This document shows positions 25,518-35,071 of a stretch of DNA of 64,000 nucleotides, in pieces. The stretch's first letter is position 1. The number at the start of each line of letters is the position of its first letter. The notes beneath the pieces were generated by a model, which ran no database searches, was not told where the DNA came from, and worked only from the letters and a program-made list of their open reading frames with translations. The position numbers were made by a program, and so were the translations under genes. The stretch is from Lachnospiraceae bacterium (GTDB lineage: Bacteria > Bacillota > Clostridia > Lachnospirales > Lachnospiraceae): the NCBI GenBank assembly GCA_017518735.1, contig JAFWTY010000028.1, forward strand, positions 1 through 64,000, given 5' to 3'.

Positions 25518-26384
25518 ATGGAATTAAAGCCTGTAAAAGAAGGAAAAGTAAGAGAGATTTATGACAACGGCGACAGCCTGATCATGGTTGCTACAGACCG
25601 CATCAGCTGCTTCGATGTCATCTTAAACAACACCGTTACCAAAAAAGGTACCGTTCTCACTCAGATGAGCAAATTCTGGTTCGATTATACCGAGGATATC
25701 CTGCCGAACCACATGATTTCCACCGATGTGAACGATATGCCCGAATTTTTCCGTCAGGAACGTTTTGACGGCAACTCCATGATGTGCAAGAAGCTGCAAA
25801 TGCTTCCCATCGAATGCATCGTAAGAGGCTACATTACCGGAAGCGGCTGGGCAAGCTACAAAGAAAACGGAACCGTTTGCGGAATCACCCTTCCCGAGGG
25901 ATTGAAAGAGTCCGACAAACTCCCTGAACCCATCTACACTCCTTCTACCAAGGCTGAAATCGGCGATCACGATGAAAACATCTCCTTTGAACAGTCCATC
26001 GACGTTTTGGAGAAGGTTTATCCCGGAAAAGGCGAAGAATACGCTACAAAGCTTCGTGATTGTACCATTGCGCTTTATAAAAAATGTGCAGACTACGCAC
26101 TTTCCAAAGGAATCATCATTGCAGATACCAAATTTGAATTCGGTCTTGATGAGAACGGCAATCTCGTAATCGGCGATGAAATGTTAACTCCCGACAGCTC
26201 CCGTTTCTGGCCGCTCGAAGGATATGAAGCAGGTCATTCCCAGCCTTCCTTCGACAAGCAGTTTGCAAGAGACTGGCTCAAAGCTAACGAAGGTCACAAC
26301 TGGGCCCTTCCTCAGGATATCGTGGACAAGACCATTGCAAAATATCTGGAAGCTTACGAAAAACTTACAGGCAAGCCTTTATAA
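25518..26384 (+). CDS. purC: SAICAR synthase PurC (purine biosynthesis)
   Basis: PurC ligates aspartate to CAIR with ATP in step 8 of IMP synthesis. The 288-residue protein opens with the family start (ELKPVKEGKVREIYD) and has the conserved VRGYITGSGW segment near residues 100-109. The ATG at 25518 has GGAGG 8 bases upstream; a longer ORF to 25485 lacks a site. It is the only protein gene on the plus strand. It is monocistronic here: a terminator follows and the other pur genes are not in the window. Confidence 0.96.
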   Translation: MELKPVKEGKVREIYDNGDSLIMVATDRISCFDVILNNTVTKKGTVLTQMSKFWFDYTEDILPNHMISTDVNDMPEFFRQERFDGNSMMCKKLQMLPIECIVRGYITGSGWASYKENGTVCGITLPEGLKESDKLPEPIYTPSTKAEIGDHDENISFEQSIDVLEKVYPGKGEEYATKLRDCTIALYKKCADYALSKGIIIADTKFEFGLDENGNLVIGDEMLTPDSSRFWPLEGYEAGHSQPSFDKQFARDWLKANEGHNWALPQDIVDKTIAKYLEAYEKLTGKPL

Positions 26385-26405
26385 TTGATTCATTCATAAA
26401 TCCAA

Positions 26406-26430
26406 AACCCCGGCCGAATCGCCGGGGTTT
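26406..26430. terminator. Bidirectional terminator between purC and the DUF4129 gene
   Basis: A 7-bp GC-rich stem CCCCGGC/GCCGGGG (26408-26427) is flanked by A and T runs, so it can serve the converging genes on both strands. Confidence 0.9.
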
Positions 26431-26437
26431 TCTTATT

Positions 26438-27592
26438 CTAAACCTTATAACGTACTGTTTCATAGCGGAAACTCAAGTCCGTAATATCTTCTTTTCTCTT
26501 TTCCAGAAAATCAGTCGCCCTCTCTCTCGGTGTCTGGTTTCGTTTCAGCGGATATCCCTTCTTCACGGCCTTTTCCACTGTCCGTTTGTAAATCTTTCGA
26601 ACGCCGCGCAGTTTTTCGCTTTTTGCCCTTTCCTCTTTCGGAATCCGGCAACGTATCTCGACCATATCCTCTTTTTCAATCACGGTCTCCTTAAACGTCC
26701 GATGCAACTGAATCTTTTTAATAATCGCTATGATGCCTTTTGCCAGCATAAAGAAAAGCAGGAAGATGATAGCCGTGGCAAAAACAGCCGTTATAATCCG
26801 ATAGACCGGCCCCGTCTGATCAATTCCTTCCAAAAGTTCCCTCACAGCGCTGTAGTCCTCTTCCGTACTGCCCGCGAAAAGACTTTCGATCCAGGATAAT
26901 ACAATGACAATCAGTTTGATTACTTTTCCGGCCAGTTTTCCCAATAGTTCCAGAAAGGCTATGGTATAGCGGTCAAACGCATCGACTTTTGCCAAAGCCA
27001 TGATAAGTACTGTAATGATGACAAACGGAATTGCAAAACGTCCGCCGTTTTTGAGCATCTCTCCGTATGGCATCTTCTCGTCTTCCTCTCCCTCTTTGGC
27101 GAGCTTGACGGCATTTTTGAAAAAGAGTCTGACATAATAGAGAACAAAGTACAACATTCCGAGAATGAAAAAGAACAGCATTGCCGGACCGTTTTTCTTA
27201 ATATCGGCATATAGATATGCCAGAGCATTAAGTAACACAAAACCGATTGCGGGATAGGCAAATCCGCCGGATTTCTTTTTGATCCAATATGCCATATCCA
27301 TTACGAAAATAACCGCAAAGGCCAGAATCAATTCCGTTCGTCCGAGAGATTTCGGAAGGAAGAACAATCCCACACCGATTATGATATGGCTTAAGGCGTA
27401 TACAATAAAGTTCGCAACCTTCACTCTGGAAAAATAACTGAACATAATCAGAGCGCAGAGAATCGGCAACGAAAGAAGCTTGAACTCTTTCGTGATCCAG
27501 ATTTCCGAAAAGACTACAACTGTCAGATAAATCACGGAAACCATTATGAGATTTGCACATTCCGAAATGAAATGTCCGGCTCTATTCTTCAT
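26438..27592 (-). CDS. Polytopic membrane protein with DUF4129-like C-terminus
   Basis: The N-terminal 170 residues hold about five or six hydrophobic segments. Two more lie at about 185-205 and 265-285. The tail (about 310-384) resembles DUF4129, with RKIYKRTVEKAVKKGYPLKRNQTPRE-type pattern. In the classical cluster MoxR-DUF58-DUF4129-transglutaminase this is the third or fourth gene; no transglutaminase domain is seen here. The ATG at 27592 has GGGG 8 bases upstream and overlaps the DUF58 gene by 11 bp; an upstream TTG start is less likely. Function probably in envelope or secreted-protein processing (inference). Confidence 0.7.
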   Translation of the reverse strand: MKNRAGHFISECANLIMVSVIYLTVVVFSEIWITKEFKLLSLPILCALIMFSYFSRVKVANFIVYALSHIIIGVGLFFLPKSLGRTELILAFAVIFVMDMAYWIKKKSGGFAYPAIGFVLLNALAYLYADIKKNGPAMLFFFILGMLYFVLYYVRLFFKNAVKLAKEGEEDEKMPYGEMLKNGGRFAIPFVIITVLIMALAKVDAFDRYTIAFLELLGKLAGKVIKLIVIVLSWIESLFAGSTEEDYSAVRELLEGIDQTGPVYRIITAVFATAIIFLLFFMLAKGIIAIIKKIQLHRTFKETVIEKEDMVEIRCRIPKEERAKSEKLRGVRKIYKRTVEKAVKKGYPLKRNQTPRERATDFLEKRKEDITDLSFRYETVRYKV

Positions 27593-28709
27593 AATCAATT
27601 CCCCACTTTATAATATCCATCCCGTTATCAACAAGCGGTTTGATGGAATTTGCGGTATACTCCGGAACCAGAAATGTCATTTTATGACCTTCCGCCTTAA
27701 ACTCCGTAAACAGTTTTAAAATCTCCTCCGAGCGGTTGTTGGAGATAATGATGTATTCATTCTCCGTATCTTCCTTTTCCACGCACTCTTCCATCAGTTT
27801 CGTAAAGGGATCATAGAAATCCGCAACCTTAAGCCTTGCGAGAGCTACATCAATCTGTCGGATGTGACCTTCGTCACAGCCTGCTTCGATTGCAATCTTT
27901 TCACCGGTTTCGCAATCCGTTCCGTTCGAATACAACGCCACCGGAATCTGCTCCGTGATAAAATGGGCCGTCAGGAAAGAAGCGATTTTTATCGCCGCTT
28001 CCGCTATGGTTTCTCCTCTTCTTATGCTCTCCGTTTCCAGATTCAGCAAAAGAACGACATTGCGTTTGTTTGTGGTGTGGAACGTATTTACGAAAAGAGA
28101 TGCGTTTTTGGCCGTAGCTTTCCAGTTGATGTGATTCATGGGATCATACGGCTGATATTCGCGTACGGAAAGAAATGAGAACGGATCTTCCGTTAATTTG
28201 ATTCTGGAAATGATTTCTCTGGATAAAGGCAGAAAGTTTTTCGGGATCTCGCCCTCACGGATTCTTCCCGGCAAGACGAGAACGGATGCAAAATGTTTTA
28301 ACGATGCAAACACATTCTGCTTGAAGAAATAGTCCTTGCAGATCAAGTCAAAGGAGGAAAGGCTGTACTGCCCTCTCTTGGATGCGGTAAACGCGTATTT
28401 TCTCGTAACCATCTGATACGGTCTGCAGGAAAAATACTCCTTCCTGTAATACTGGTCGGTTACGGATGCATTGCTTTCCTTCGAAAAAAGAAACGTTCTG
28501 GTCATGGAAAATTTCACCAAAACAACAGGCAGCGGAAGGATTTTATCATTCTTAATCACTTCGATTAAGGTGTTCTTATCTCCTTCTCTTACCGTGTTTT
28601 TCTCGAAATCAATATCGACGTTTACTCCCTTATGCCAGTTTTTCCGAAAGATCAGCCCCTGCAGGAAGAAAAACGCCGCGCCGATGAGCAGAACGATCAG
28701 TAATCTCAT
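27582..28709 (-). CDS. DUF58 protein (von Willebrand-like, MoxR partner)
   Basis: The 375-residue protein starts with one or two membrane helices (RLLIVLLIGAAFFFLQGLIF) and then a soluble region. The DUF58 core signature YQPYDPMNHINWKATAK is at about residues 187-203, and a vWA-like segment follows. It overlaps the MoxR gene upstream by four bases and the DUF4129 gene downstream by 11 bp, so the three are one operon. DUF58 proteins are thought to act with MoxR ATPases in chaperone-like assembly; the client is unknown. Confidence 0.88.
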   Translation of the reverse strand: MRLLIVLLIGAAFFFLQGLIFRKNWHKGVNVDIDFEKNTVREGDKNTLIEVIKNDKILPLPVVLVKFSMTRTFLFSKESNASVTDQYYRKEYFSCRPYQMVTRKYAFTASKRGQYSLSSFDLICKDYFFKQNVFASLKHFASVLVLPGRIREGEIPKNFLPLSREIISRIKLTEDPFSFLSVREYQPYDPMNHINWKATAKNASLFVNTFHTTNKRNVVLLLNLETESIRRGETIAEAAIKIASFLTAHFITEQIPVALYSNGTDCETGEKIAIEAGCDEGHIRQIDVALARLKVADFYDPFTKLMEECVEKEDTENEYIIISNNRSEEILKLFTEFKAEGHKMTFLVPEYTANSIKPLVDNGMDIIKWGIDYEE

Positions 28710-29659
28710 AAAACGGAAAAATCCTCACTGGGTACTTCAATCCGGTTAAGCAGTGCGTTTAAATACTCTTCTTTGGATGCTTTGTCTCTGCGGTTTACAA
28801 ATAAAATCCTGTGTAAGAATACAGGAAGAACTAACGATTTGATATCATCGGGAAGTACATAATCCCGGCCATCGAGTAAGGCGGAAGCCTTAGCAGCCTT
28901 TAATAAAAGCAGGGATCCTCTGGGGCTTACTCCCATATAGATTCCGTTGTCTTTTCTGCTCTCCGCGCTGATGGTGGCAATGTATGCAAGCAAATCATCA
29001 TGGACTTTGATCTGCTCTAAGAGCGTACGGATGGAAAGAATGTCTTCTCCTGCGGCAACGGCATCAAGTGTTGCGGAAGGCTCTGCGTTTTCATAGCGGC
29101 GAAGCATCTGCATCTCTTCTTCCGCCGTAAGGCTTCCTACGGACAACTGCATCATGAAACGATCCAGTTCCGCTTCGGGAAGAGGAAATGTTCCGGCTGT
29201 CTCAACCGGGTTTTCGGTCGCAATTACAAAAAAAGGTGCCGAAAGCGTTCTGGTTTCACCGTCCACGGTCACCTGGCCTTCCTGCATGGCTTCCAAAAGT
29301 GCGGACTGCGTTCTCGGTGTCGCACGATTGATTTCGTCTGCAAGAAGAATGTTTGCCATAATGGGTCCCGGAACAAACTGAAATGCTTCTTCGGCACGAT
29401 TATAAATATTGATTCCCGTGATATCTGCCGGCAGCAGATCGGGCGTAAATTGTATTCTGGAAAAGTTAGCCGCAATGCTCTTGGAAAGACTTTTTGCAAG
29501 GATGGTTTTTCCGGTACCCGGAACATCCTCCAAAAGAACGTGTCCGCCCGCAATCAGGCAAATCAACACTTTGCGAACGACATCGTCTTTACCGACCACT
29601 GCAAGATTAATGTTCCCTCTGATTTGATCGAGTTTCGCTTTCGCTTCCGCTATGTCCAT
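28706..29659 (-). CDS. MoxR-family AAA+ ATPase
   Basis: Walker A DVPGTGKT is at residues 45-52 and Walker B LLADEINRATPRTQ is near 105-118. Sensor I and the ATENP motif (near 148-152) are complete. The 317-residue length is typical. MoxR ATPases act as chaperones that activate or load metal into client protein complexes, often with DUF58 proteins. It is the first gene of its operon with a good upstream promoter (29712-29740). Confidence 0.93.
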   Translation of the reverse strand: MDIAEAKAKLDQIRGNINLAVVGKDDVVRKVLICLIAGGHVLLEDVPGTGKTILAKSLSKSIAANFSRIQFTPDLLPADITGINIYNRAEEAFQFVPGPIMANILLADEINRATPRTQSALLEAMQEGQVTVDGETRTLSAPFFVIATENPVETAGTFPLPEAELDRFMMQLSVGSLTAEEEMQMLRRYENAEPSATLDAVAAGEDILSIRTLLEQIKVHDDLLAYIATISAESRKDNGIYMGVSPRGSLLLLKAAKASALLDGRDYVLPDDIKSLVLPVFLHRILFVNRRDKASKEEYLNALLNRIEVPSEDFSVL

Positions 29660-29711
29660 AATGTGTCCCTTCTCTTGATCACAAGATGTGTTTGTAAACC
29701 CCTACAAGCAC

Positions 29712-29740
29712 ATTATAACACTGTATGGACGCGAATAACA
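29712..29740 (-). promoter_or_regulatory. Promoter for the MoxR operon
   Basis: TGTTAT and TATAAT are 17 bp apart, about 52 bp upstream of the MoxR ATG. Confidence 0.5.
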
Positions 29741-29752
29741 GAAGAATAATTC

Positions 29753-31042
29753 TCAGACTTTTCGAAGCAGAAGTTCCACAACAAAACCGTTATCATTGTA
29801 GTATTCCAAACCGCCGCCCTGTTTCTCCATGTAGTATTTCACCAGATAGAAACCGAGGCCGGAACCGGGGGCTTCGGATGCATTGCTTCCTCGATAGTAT
29901 TTTTCGCAGATAAGAGGCAGTTCATCGTCCGGAACACCGGGGCCTTCGTCCTTGATCCGGATGCGAAGGAAGTTTGCCTTTTCAAGCTTTCCGTCCTCTT
30001 CTCTCGGCATTTCCACGGAATAGGTATCGAAGAATACATGAATATCCGTATGCGCGTACTTATAAGAGTTCGAAACCACATTGTCGATGGTCTGCTCCAT
30101 TCGAATGCGGTCCAGATATACAAGACAGCCGGGCATTTCATTGTCCAAAATGATATTGCCGTACTGCTTTATGCTTTCGAGATACGTTACAATGATGTTG
30201 CTGTTTTCTTCCGTCGGATGAACCTCCAGACGTTCCAGATCCTCCAGATTCGCATGCATCATATTGCTGACCAGTTCGGATATGGTATCGGCTTTTTTGG
30301 AAATAACGGAAATCTTATCCTGCGATTCCGAGGTACCGTCCTTTGCGGCCTGCGCTTCCAAAACCTCACAGATTGCCTTGATGACAGCCACCGGAGTCTT
30401 GATATCATGACTCAGTTCGGTAATCAGTTCTTTCTTGGCCTTCTGAGAAGCAATTTCACGATTCCTTGCCTCGATGAGTTGCTCCCTCATTAAGTCAAAG
30501 GCTTCCACAAAGTTTCCGAAAACATTGTTTTTATGAATCGGAAGCGGCTCTTCCAGATTTCCCTTGGCAATTTCCTCCGAAAAATGCTGAAGTTCCTTTA
30601 CAGGTTTGATGAACTGTACATGAAAGTACAGAATAATCATGTATCCGATAAATGTTACGATCATCCAGATGATTAAGGACAATGCAAAAAAACTGTCTTT
30701 TGTATCATTGTATCGGTTCAGTTCATCCGTCCATGCCACTTTTCCGATATAGTTTCCTTTTTCATCATGAAGATCGAGAACAAATGCGGAATTGCGATAG
30801 GCTTCCGAAAGATCCGGATCTTCAATGGCAGTGGAAAGGATAATGGTACAATCAAAACTTTTCTCAAGGGAAGAAATCGCAATTCCCTCCGAGATTCCCT
30901 CTTCCACACGATGCAGCATGTCATTGTACGTTACCAGATCTCTCTTATCAAAAAAGTTCTTTTTGTCCATTAACAGAATCATCGCCAGAAGAAAGATCAT
31001 TATGGCACTGAAGATTATGGTTATTCTGCGTAAAATACTCAT
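29753..31042 (-). CDS. Sensor histidine kinase of the ABC-transporter two-component system
   Basis: The 429-residue protein has membrane segments at about 7-24 and 118-142, a 90-residue extracytoplasmic loop between them, a HAMP-like linker, HisKA with phospho-acceptor His212 (ELSHDIKTP), and an HATPase with NSYKYA and GSGLGFYLV. It pairs with the response regulator 9 bp upstream and with the exporter genes further upstream. Such kinases usually sense envelope stress or peptides. AGGA precedes the ATG at suitable spacing. Confidence 0.93.
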   Translation of the reverse strand: MSILRRITIIFSAIMIFLLAMILLMDKKNFFDKRDLVTYNDMLHRVEEGISEGIAISSLEKSFDCTIILSTAIEDPDLSEAYRNSAFVLDLHDEKGNYIGKVAWTDELNRYNDTKDSFFALSLIIWMIVTFIGYMIILYFHVQFIKPVKELQHFSEEIAKGNLEEPLPIHKNNVFGNFVEAFDLMREQLIEARNREIASQKAKKELITELSHDIKTPVAVIKAICEVLEAQAAKDGTSESQDKISVISKKADTISELVSNMMHANLEDLERLEVHPTEENSNIIVTYLESIKQYGNIILDNEMPGCLVYLDRIRMEQTIDNVVSNSYKYAHTDIHVFFDTYSVEMPREEDGKLEKANFLRIRIKDEGPGVPDDELPLICEKYYRGSNASEAPGSGLGFYLVKYYMEKQGGGLEYYNDNGFVVELLLRKV

Positions 31043-31051
31043 TGGATCGTC

Positions 31052-31768
31052 CTACTCTTGTAATTCCAAATAATACCCTGTTCCCCAGACCGTCTTGATC
31101 AGTTTGGGGTCATTGGGGTTTTCTTCCAGTTTCTCACGAAGTTTTCTGATGTGAACATTAAGCGTACTGTCCGAGAAAAACGCATCGCCCCAGACTTCAT
31201 CAAAGAGGACTTCTTTTTTCACAATCGTATTTTTATGACGATATAAACAGTTAAGCAAAGCATACTCTTTGGCCTTTAAGGAAATCCGCTGTCCGTTTTG
31301 TACTACAGACATCGTCGGTTCGTCCAGATAGAAAGCTTCGTTCTCATGCTCGTGTCCGCAAACCGAACATGTATGTTCACTTTCTTCCGCCACCTTCGCA
31401 ATCTGCTCGGCACGCTTAAGGTTGACCTTTACCTTCGCCAGTAAAACCGATAAGCTGTACGGTTTCTTGACATAGTCATCTCCGCCGATGGAAAGAGCAA
31501 TCAAAACATCATCATCACTCTGACGGGCGCTGACAAAAAGGATTGGGAGCTGCATTTCATCGCGCAGTTTTTTACACACATCAAACCCCGAGCCGTCCCC
31601 GAGGTTGATATCAAGCAGAATCAAATCAGCGGTATTCTCTTTTAACCAGGCGTAACACGCTTCCGCGTTTTCCACAAAGGCCGTGGAGACTTCAAACATG
31701 TTGAAGTATTCCGCAGTCATCTTCGCCAGTTCCGTTTCGTCATCTACGATCAAGCAATTGTAGTGCAT
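31052..31768 (-). CDS. OmpR-family response regulator with a CxxC-HxH linker
   Basis: The receiver domain has its phospho-acceptor at Asp53 (LLDINLG) and the KKPYS loop near 101-105. The DNA-binding winged helix is at about 150-238 (LKAKEYALLNCL). Between them is an unusual segment with H132, C134, C137, H139 and H141 (C-S-V-C-G-H-x-H) that looks like a small metal site; I know of no standard linker of this type. I start at the ATG at 31768, which has GGAG 6 bases upstream. It is followed by its kinase and preceded by the exporter genes; it probably controls the exporter through the TTAAG repeats at 36548-36586 (inference). Confidence 0.92.
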   Translation of the reverse strand: MHYNCLIVDDETELAKMTAEYFNMFEVSTAFVENAEACYAWLKENTADLILLDINLGDGSGFDVCKKLRDEMQLPILFVSARQSDDDVLIALSIGGDDYVKKPYSLSVLLAKVKVNLKRAEQIAKVAEESEHTCSVCGHEHENEAFYLDEPTMSVVQNGQRISLKAKEYALLNCLYRHKNTIVKKEVLFDEVWGDAFFSDSTLNVHIRKLREKLEENPNDPKLIKTVWGTGYYLELQE

Positions 31769-31795
31769 TGCGGTCTCCTTATTTTCAAACATCTG

Positions 31796-31819
31796 CAGGC
31801 AGCACGAATGCGCTGCCTG
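31796..31819 (-). promoter_or_regulatory. Strong hairpin between the permease and response-regulator genes
   Basis: The 8-bp stem CAGGCAGC/GCTGCCTG with an 8-base loop lies in the 66-bp gap. It is not followed by a T run, so it is more likely an mRNA processing or stability element than a terminator. It could set the ratio of exporter to regulator transcripts. Confidence 0.45.
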
Positions 31820-31834
31820 TATCAGTATACCATA

Positions 31835-34219
31835 TTACTCTTCCGTAATCATCCTTACGGGTTCCAATTTGCGGATTCTCTTTCCGTTAAGCCAGCCAAC
31901 GAGCAATGCCACACCGATGATGACAAGCACAACACTGAGGTAGGCTATCGGAGAAAGAATAAAGTCAACTTTCCTAAACCCGAAGATGGCAAACATCAGG
32001 ATGACCAGCTTGTCTCCGAAGAAGGTTACGGCAATCAGGCCCAGGACGATACCGATGATGATTGCCGGAATATTGGAGAGAATGATCTGTCCGATCAGCT
32101 GATTCGAAGTAAATCCGAGAGCCTTGTTTACGCCTAAGTTTCTCCACTCCTTCGTAATTCTCGTACGGATCAAAAGCGCTTCCGCAAGGGCAACAACAAA
32201 GGCCGTAATCAGCATGATGATGATTAAAATCAAACTCATGGAAGCTTTCAGCATCGGGAAAAGTCCGCCCGTCGATGCCAGTTCGTCCGTAAGATCCGTA
32301 TCCGGATAAATGTCTTTGAACTCTTTTTCCAGATCATCGAAAGTATATCCGTCTTTTAAATAAACCGTATGGGTGTATCTGTTGGGGGAAGTTCCGATTC
32401 TTTCATATCCGGCCTTGCTGATGTAACCCATCATACCCATGTTGTTGAAAGTCTGCATCAATCCGGTAACCAAATAAGTAGCTTCCTGCTCGCCGTTCTT
32501 CACGGTAATGATGTCACCGACTTTCACCCCGAGATTATTTGCAACGCTGGTACCGACAGCCACTTCGTTTTCATATAAGGGCCATCTTCCTTCCACCATC
32601 TGCTTCGGATTCATTAAAGAAGGATCCGAAATAACTCTTGTGGAAATGCTCTTTGTTTTCCTGCCCTTCTGATAATCCAAACCCGTCCAGAATTCGTAAT
32701 GCGTTTCTTTCACGCATTCGAAGGAGGCAACCGTTTCTCCCATACCGGCCTCTCCGATAAAATCCGCATCATACAGATCGATACCGGAAATCACAAGCAG
32801 TGCATTCACATCTTTTCCCATATTCTCATAAATACCGAAGCCCATTGCTGCGGAAAAGGCTAAGATAGCCATAATCAGAATGACACCGATCTGCTTGGAA
32901 AACTTTCCGAAGGTTTCCTTTAAGGCCAAGGTAATGGTAATCGGAAGGTTGGTCTTTTCAAAGGAAAAAACATTTTTCTTGTAATTGTGTGTATTGATTC
33001 CGCCTCGAAGTGCTTCGAGTACGGTGGTCTTTTTGTACTGTCTGCCGAGAACCAGGGCAAAGACGGTAACCAACAGGCAGATGCCGATAATTACGCCTAT
33101 GAAAACCGCAATATCCGGTCCCTGATTCCAGGTAAGGCCGATAAGGTACAGCATGATGAATCCAATCTTGCCTTGAAGAAGTGCAGCCACCAGGACTCCC
33201 ATAAAACTTCCCGCCAATGATACGGTAAGAAGCTGAACCAAAAGGATGAACATCATCTCTTTGACCGTATAACCTCCGGCTTCCATAATACCGGTATTCT
33301 TCATGTTATCCATGATGAAGTTCTTCACCGAGAAATCGATTACCACCAGGGCGACCGCAAGGATAACGAAGGCAAACACCAGGATGATGGCAATGAAGAT
33401 AAAGGGAAGAATCATTCCTGCTATGGCCATCATATCGCTGGGAATAAAATTTGTGTTCAAATCGGCGGTATATTCGGGATGAGCCGCCTGATAATTCTGA
33501 TACCAGGTATTTAATTCGTTATACAGATTATCCGCCTCGGCATCCATGGACACTCCCTCTTTGACAGCCTTTTGCGAAAGCTTTGATTTGACCAGTTTGC
33601 TGGTGGATACGAAACCGCGGTTTTCAAATTCAATCTCGGTATACATCTTTTCCGAAATGTAAACAAGATAGGTTCCCATGTTCATCGGAGAAGAGTAAAT
33701 AAAGTCTTCGTTGAAACCAGCCACTCTGAATTCATAGACGTTATCCCCAAATTTCAATTCCATACCGTCACCGACGGAAAACGTATTGGAAAGACTAACG
33801 GGAATGACAATGTCTTTACCGGAAAACTTCGAAGTATCCAGACTTGCGGTATGGATTTTTCTCTCCTCTTCGTAAGAAGCCATGGCAAAAGGATAATCCG
33901 CCCATGACTTTTCCCCTTTTTTTCTCCACTTTGCCATCCCGTTTAAGTACTTATTCTCCTCATATCCATCCAGGTTTTCGTTTCCCTGAATCATTTCTTC
34001 GAGTTTAAAAATCTGCACCGGTTCATCGCTGATCAGGACCAGAACATCCGCAGAGTTGATGGCTTTTCTGTTGGTGCTCACTACGCGGAAAGTTCCGACA
34101 AGCATGTTTATACAAGTAAAAATCATGAAAGCGGAAAGAAAGGTCATGATGAAGAACGTGATCATGTCGCCCTTCTGCTTTTTCATATTGTTTTTTGCAA
34201 TAAAGAAATAACGATACAT
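31835..34219 (-). CDS. ABC exporter permease, FtsX/MacB type
   Basis: This is a 794-residue membrane protein with two FtsX-type units. The first N-terminal helix (about 17-40) is followed by a large extracytoplasmic domain, then helices near 270-300, 320-350 and 370-395. A second unit starts near 435, with an extracytoplasmic domain and three C-terminal helices (about 665-775). These systems move peptides or lipids, or act as mechanotransmitters, not as typical importers. It follows the ATPase by one base and is followed by the two-component system. Confidence 0.92.
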   Translation of the reverse strand: MYRYFFIAKNNMKKQKGDMITFFIMTFLSAFMIFTCINMLVGTFRVVSTNRKAINSADVLVLISDEPVQIFKLEEMIQGNENLDGYEENKYLNGMAKWRKKGEKSWADYPFAMASYEEERKIHTASLDTSKFSGKDIVIPVSLSNTFSVGDGMELKFGDNVYEFRVAGFNEDFIYSSPMNMGTYLVYISEKMYTEIEFENRGFVSTSKLVKSKLSQKAVKEGVSMDAEADNLYNELNTWYQNYQAAHPEYTADLNTNFIPSDMMAIAGMILPFIFIAIILVFAFVILAVALVVIDFSVKNFIMDNMKNTGIMEAGGYTVKEMMFILLVQLLTVSLAGSFMGVLVAALLQGKIGFIMLYLIGLTWNQGPDIAVFIGVIIGICLLVTVFALVLGRQYKKTTVLEALRGGINTHNYKKNVFSFEKTNLPITITLALKETFGKFSKQIGVILIMAILAFSAAMGFGIYENMGKDVNALLVISGIDLYDADFIGEAGMGETVASFECVKETHYEFWTGLDYQKGRKTKSISTRVISDPSLMNPKQMVEGRWPLYENEVAVGTSVANNLGVKVGDIITVKNGEQEATYLVTGLMQTFNNMGMMGYISKAGYERIGTSPNRYTHTVYLKDGYTFDDLEKEFKDIYPDTDLTDELASTGGLFPMLKASMSLILIIIMLITAFVVALAEALLIRTRITKEWRNLGVNKALGFTSNQLIGQIILSNIPAIIIGIVLGLIAVTFFGDKLVILMFAIFGFRKVDFILSPIAYLSVVLVIIGVALLVGWLNGKRIRKLEPVRMITEE

Positions 34220-34220
34220 T

Positions 34221-35069
34221 TTACCACCCCATGTTCTGAAGGAATGTCTTTAATCTGTAGTGTCTGTCTTTCGCTTCTTCAATGTTCGGATTGCTCTCAT
34301 CCTTGTAATCGCCCACATACGATCCGAGCTCGATTTCATCGGAAATCACACCGTCTGCCAGATAAATGACACGATTGCCGCGTTCTGCTGCCTTGAAGGT
34401 GTGGGTAACCATAACAATGCTCTGTCCCTGCGCATTTAAGTCGGACAGAATATCGAGCACGTTTTCCGTATTCTGGGAGTTCAATGCACCGGTCGGCTCA
34501 TCGGCGAACAAAATCTCCGGCGAATTGATGACACCTCTTACCACCGCAACTCTCTGCTGCTGACCACCTGAGAGCTGGGTCGGGAACTTGCGATAATCTC
34601 TTTCGGTCATTTCCACTTTGTTTAAAAGTTCCTTGGCACGCTTTACCAGTGTCTTGCGATCGTCTGCTTTAAGAAGTCCGCAAACCAGAATGTTATCCAA
34701 GGCACTCATGGAGTCGTTTAAGTAGTTTTGCTGGAATACAAATCCCACATGATCACGGCGAAATCTCGCCAGTTTATCGTTATTGTATTTGGAAATCTCG
34801 ATGCCATTCACAGCTGCATTTGAAATATTCTCATCGTCCACATAATAAGTGATTGTACCGAGTGAGGGGCGGTCCATTCCGGAAAGGGCGTACAGTAACG
34901 TACTCTTTCCGGATCCGGAGTTACCCATGATGACGGTAAAATCGCCCTTGTAGATGGAGAGATTTAAGTTTTTCAAAACGTGCTGCTGCACAGAATCATT
35001 CGAGAATGTTTTGGATAAATCTCTTGCCGTTAAAACTGTTGATTTGGAATTACCGTTCATTTCCTGCAT
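34221..35069 (-). CDS. ABC exporter ATPase, MacB/LolD type
   Basis: Walker A GNSGSGKST is at residues 49-57, the signature LSGGQ at 166-170 and Walker B ILFADEPTGAL a little downstream. The 282-residue length includes about 35 extra C-terminal residues after the core domain. GAGAGG lies 5 bases before the ATG. It is tightly spaced between the adaptor (2 bp) and the permease (1 bp). It energises the permease in the cytoplasm. Confidence 0.95.
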   Translation of the reverse strand: MQEMNGNSKSTVLTARDLSKTFSNDSVQQHVLKNLNLSIYKGDFTVIMGNSGSGKSTLLYALSGMDRPSLGTITYYVDDENISNAAVNGIEISKYNNDKLARFRRDHVGFVFQQNYLNDSMSALDNILVCGLLKADDRKTLVKRAKELLNKVEMTERDYRKFPTQLSGGQQQRVAVVRGVINSPEILFADEPTGALNSQNTENVLDILSDLNAQGQSIVMVTHTFKAAERGNRVIYLADGVISDEIELGSYVGDYKDESNPNIEEAKDRHYRLKTFLQNMGW

Positions 35070-35071
35070 TT

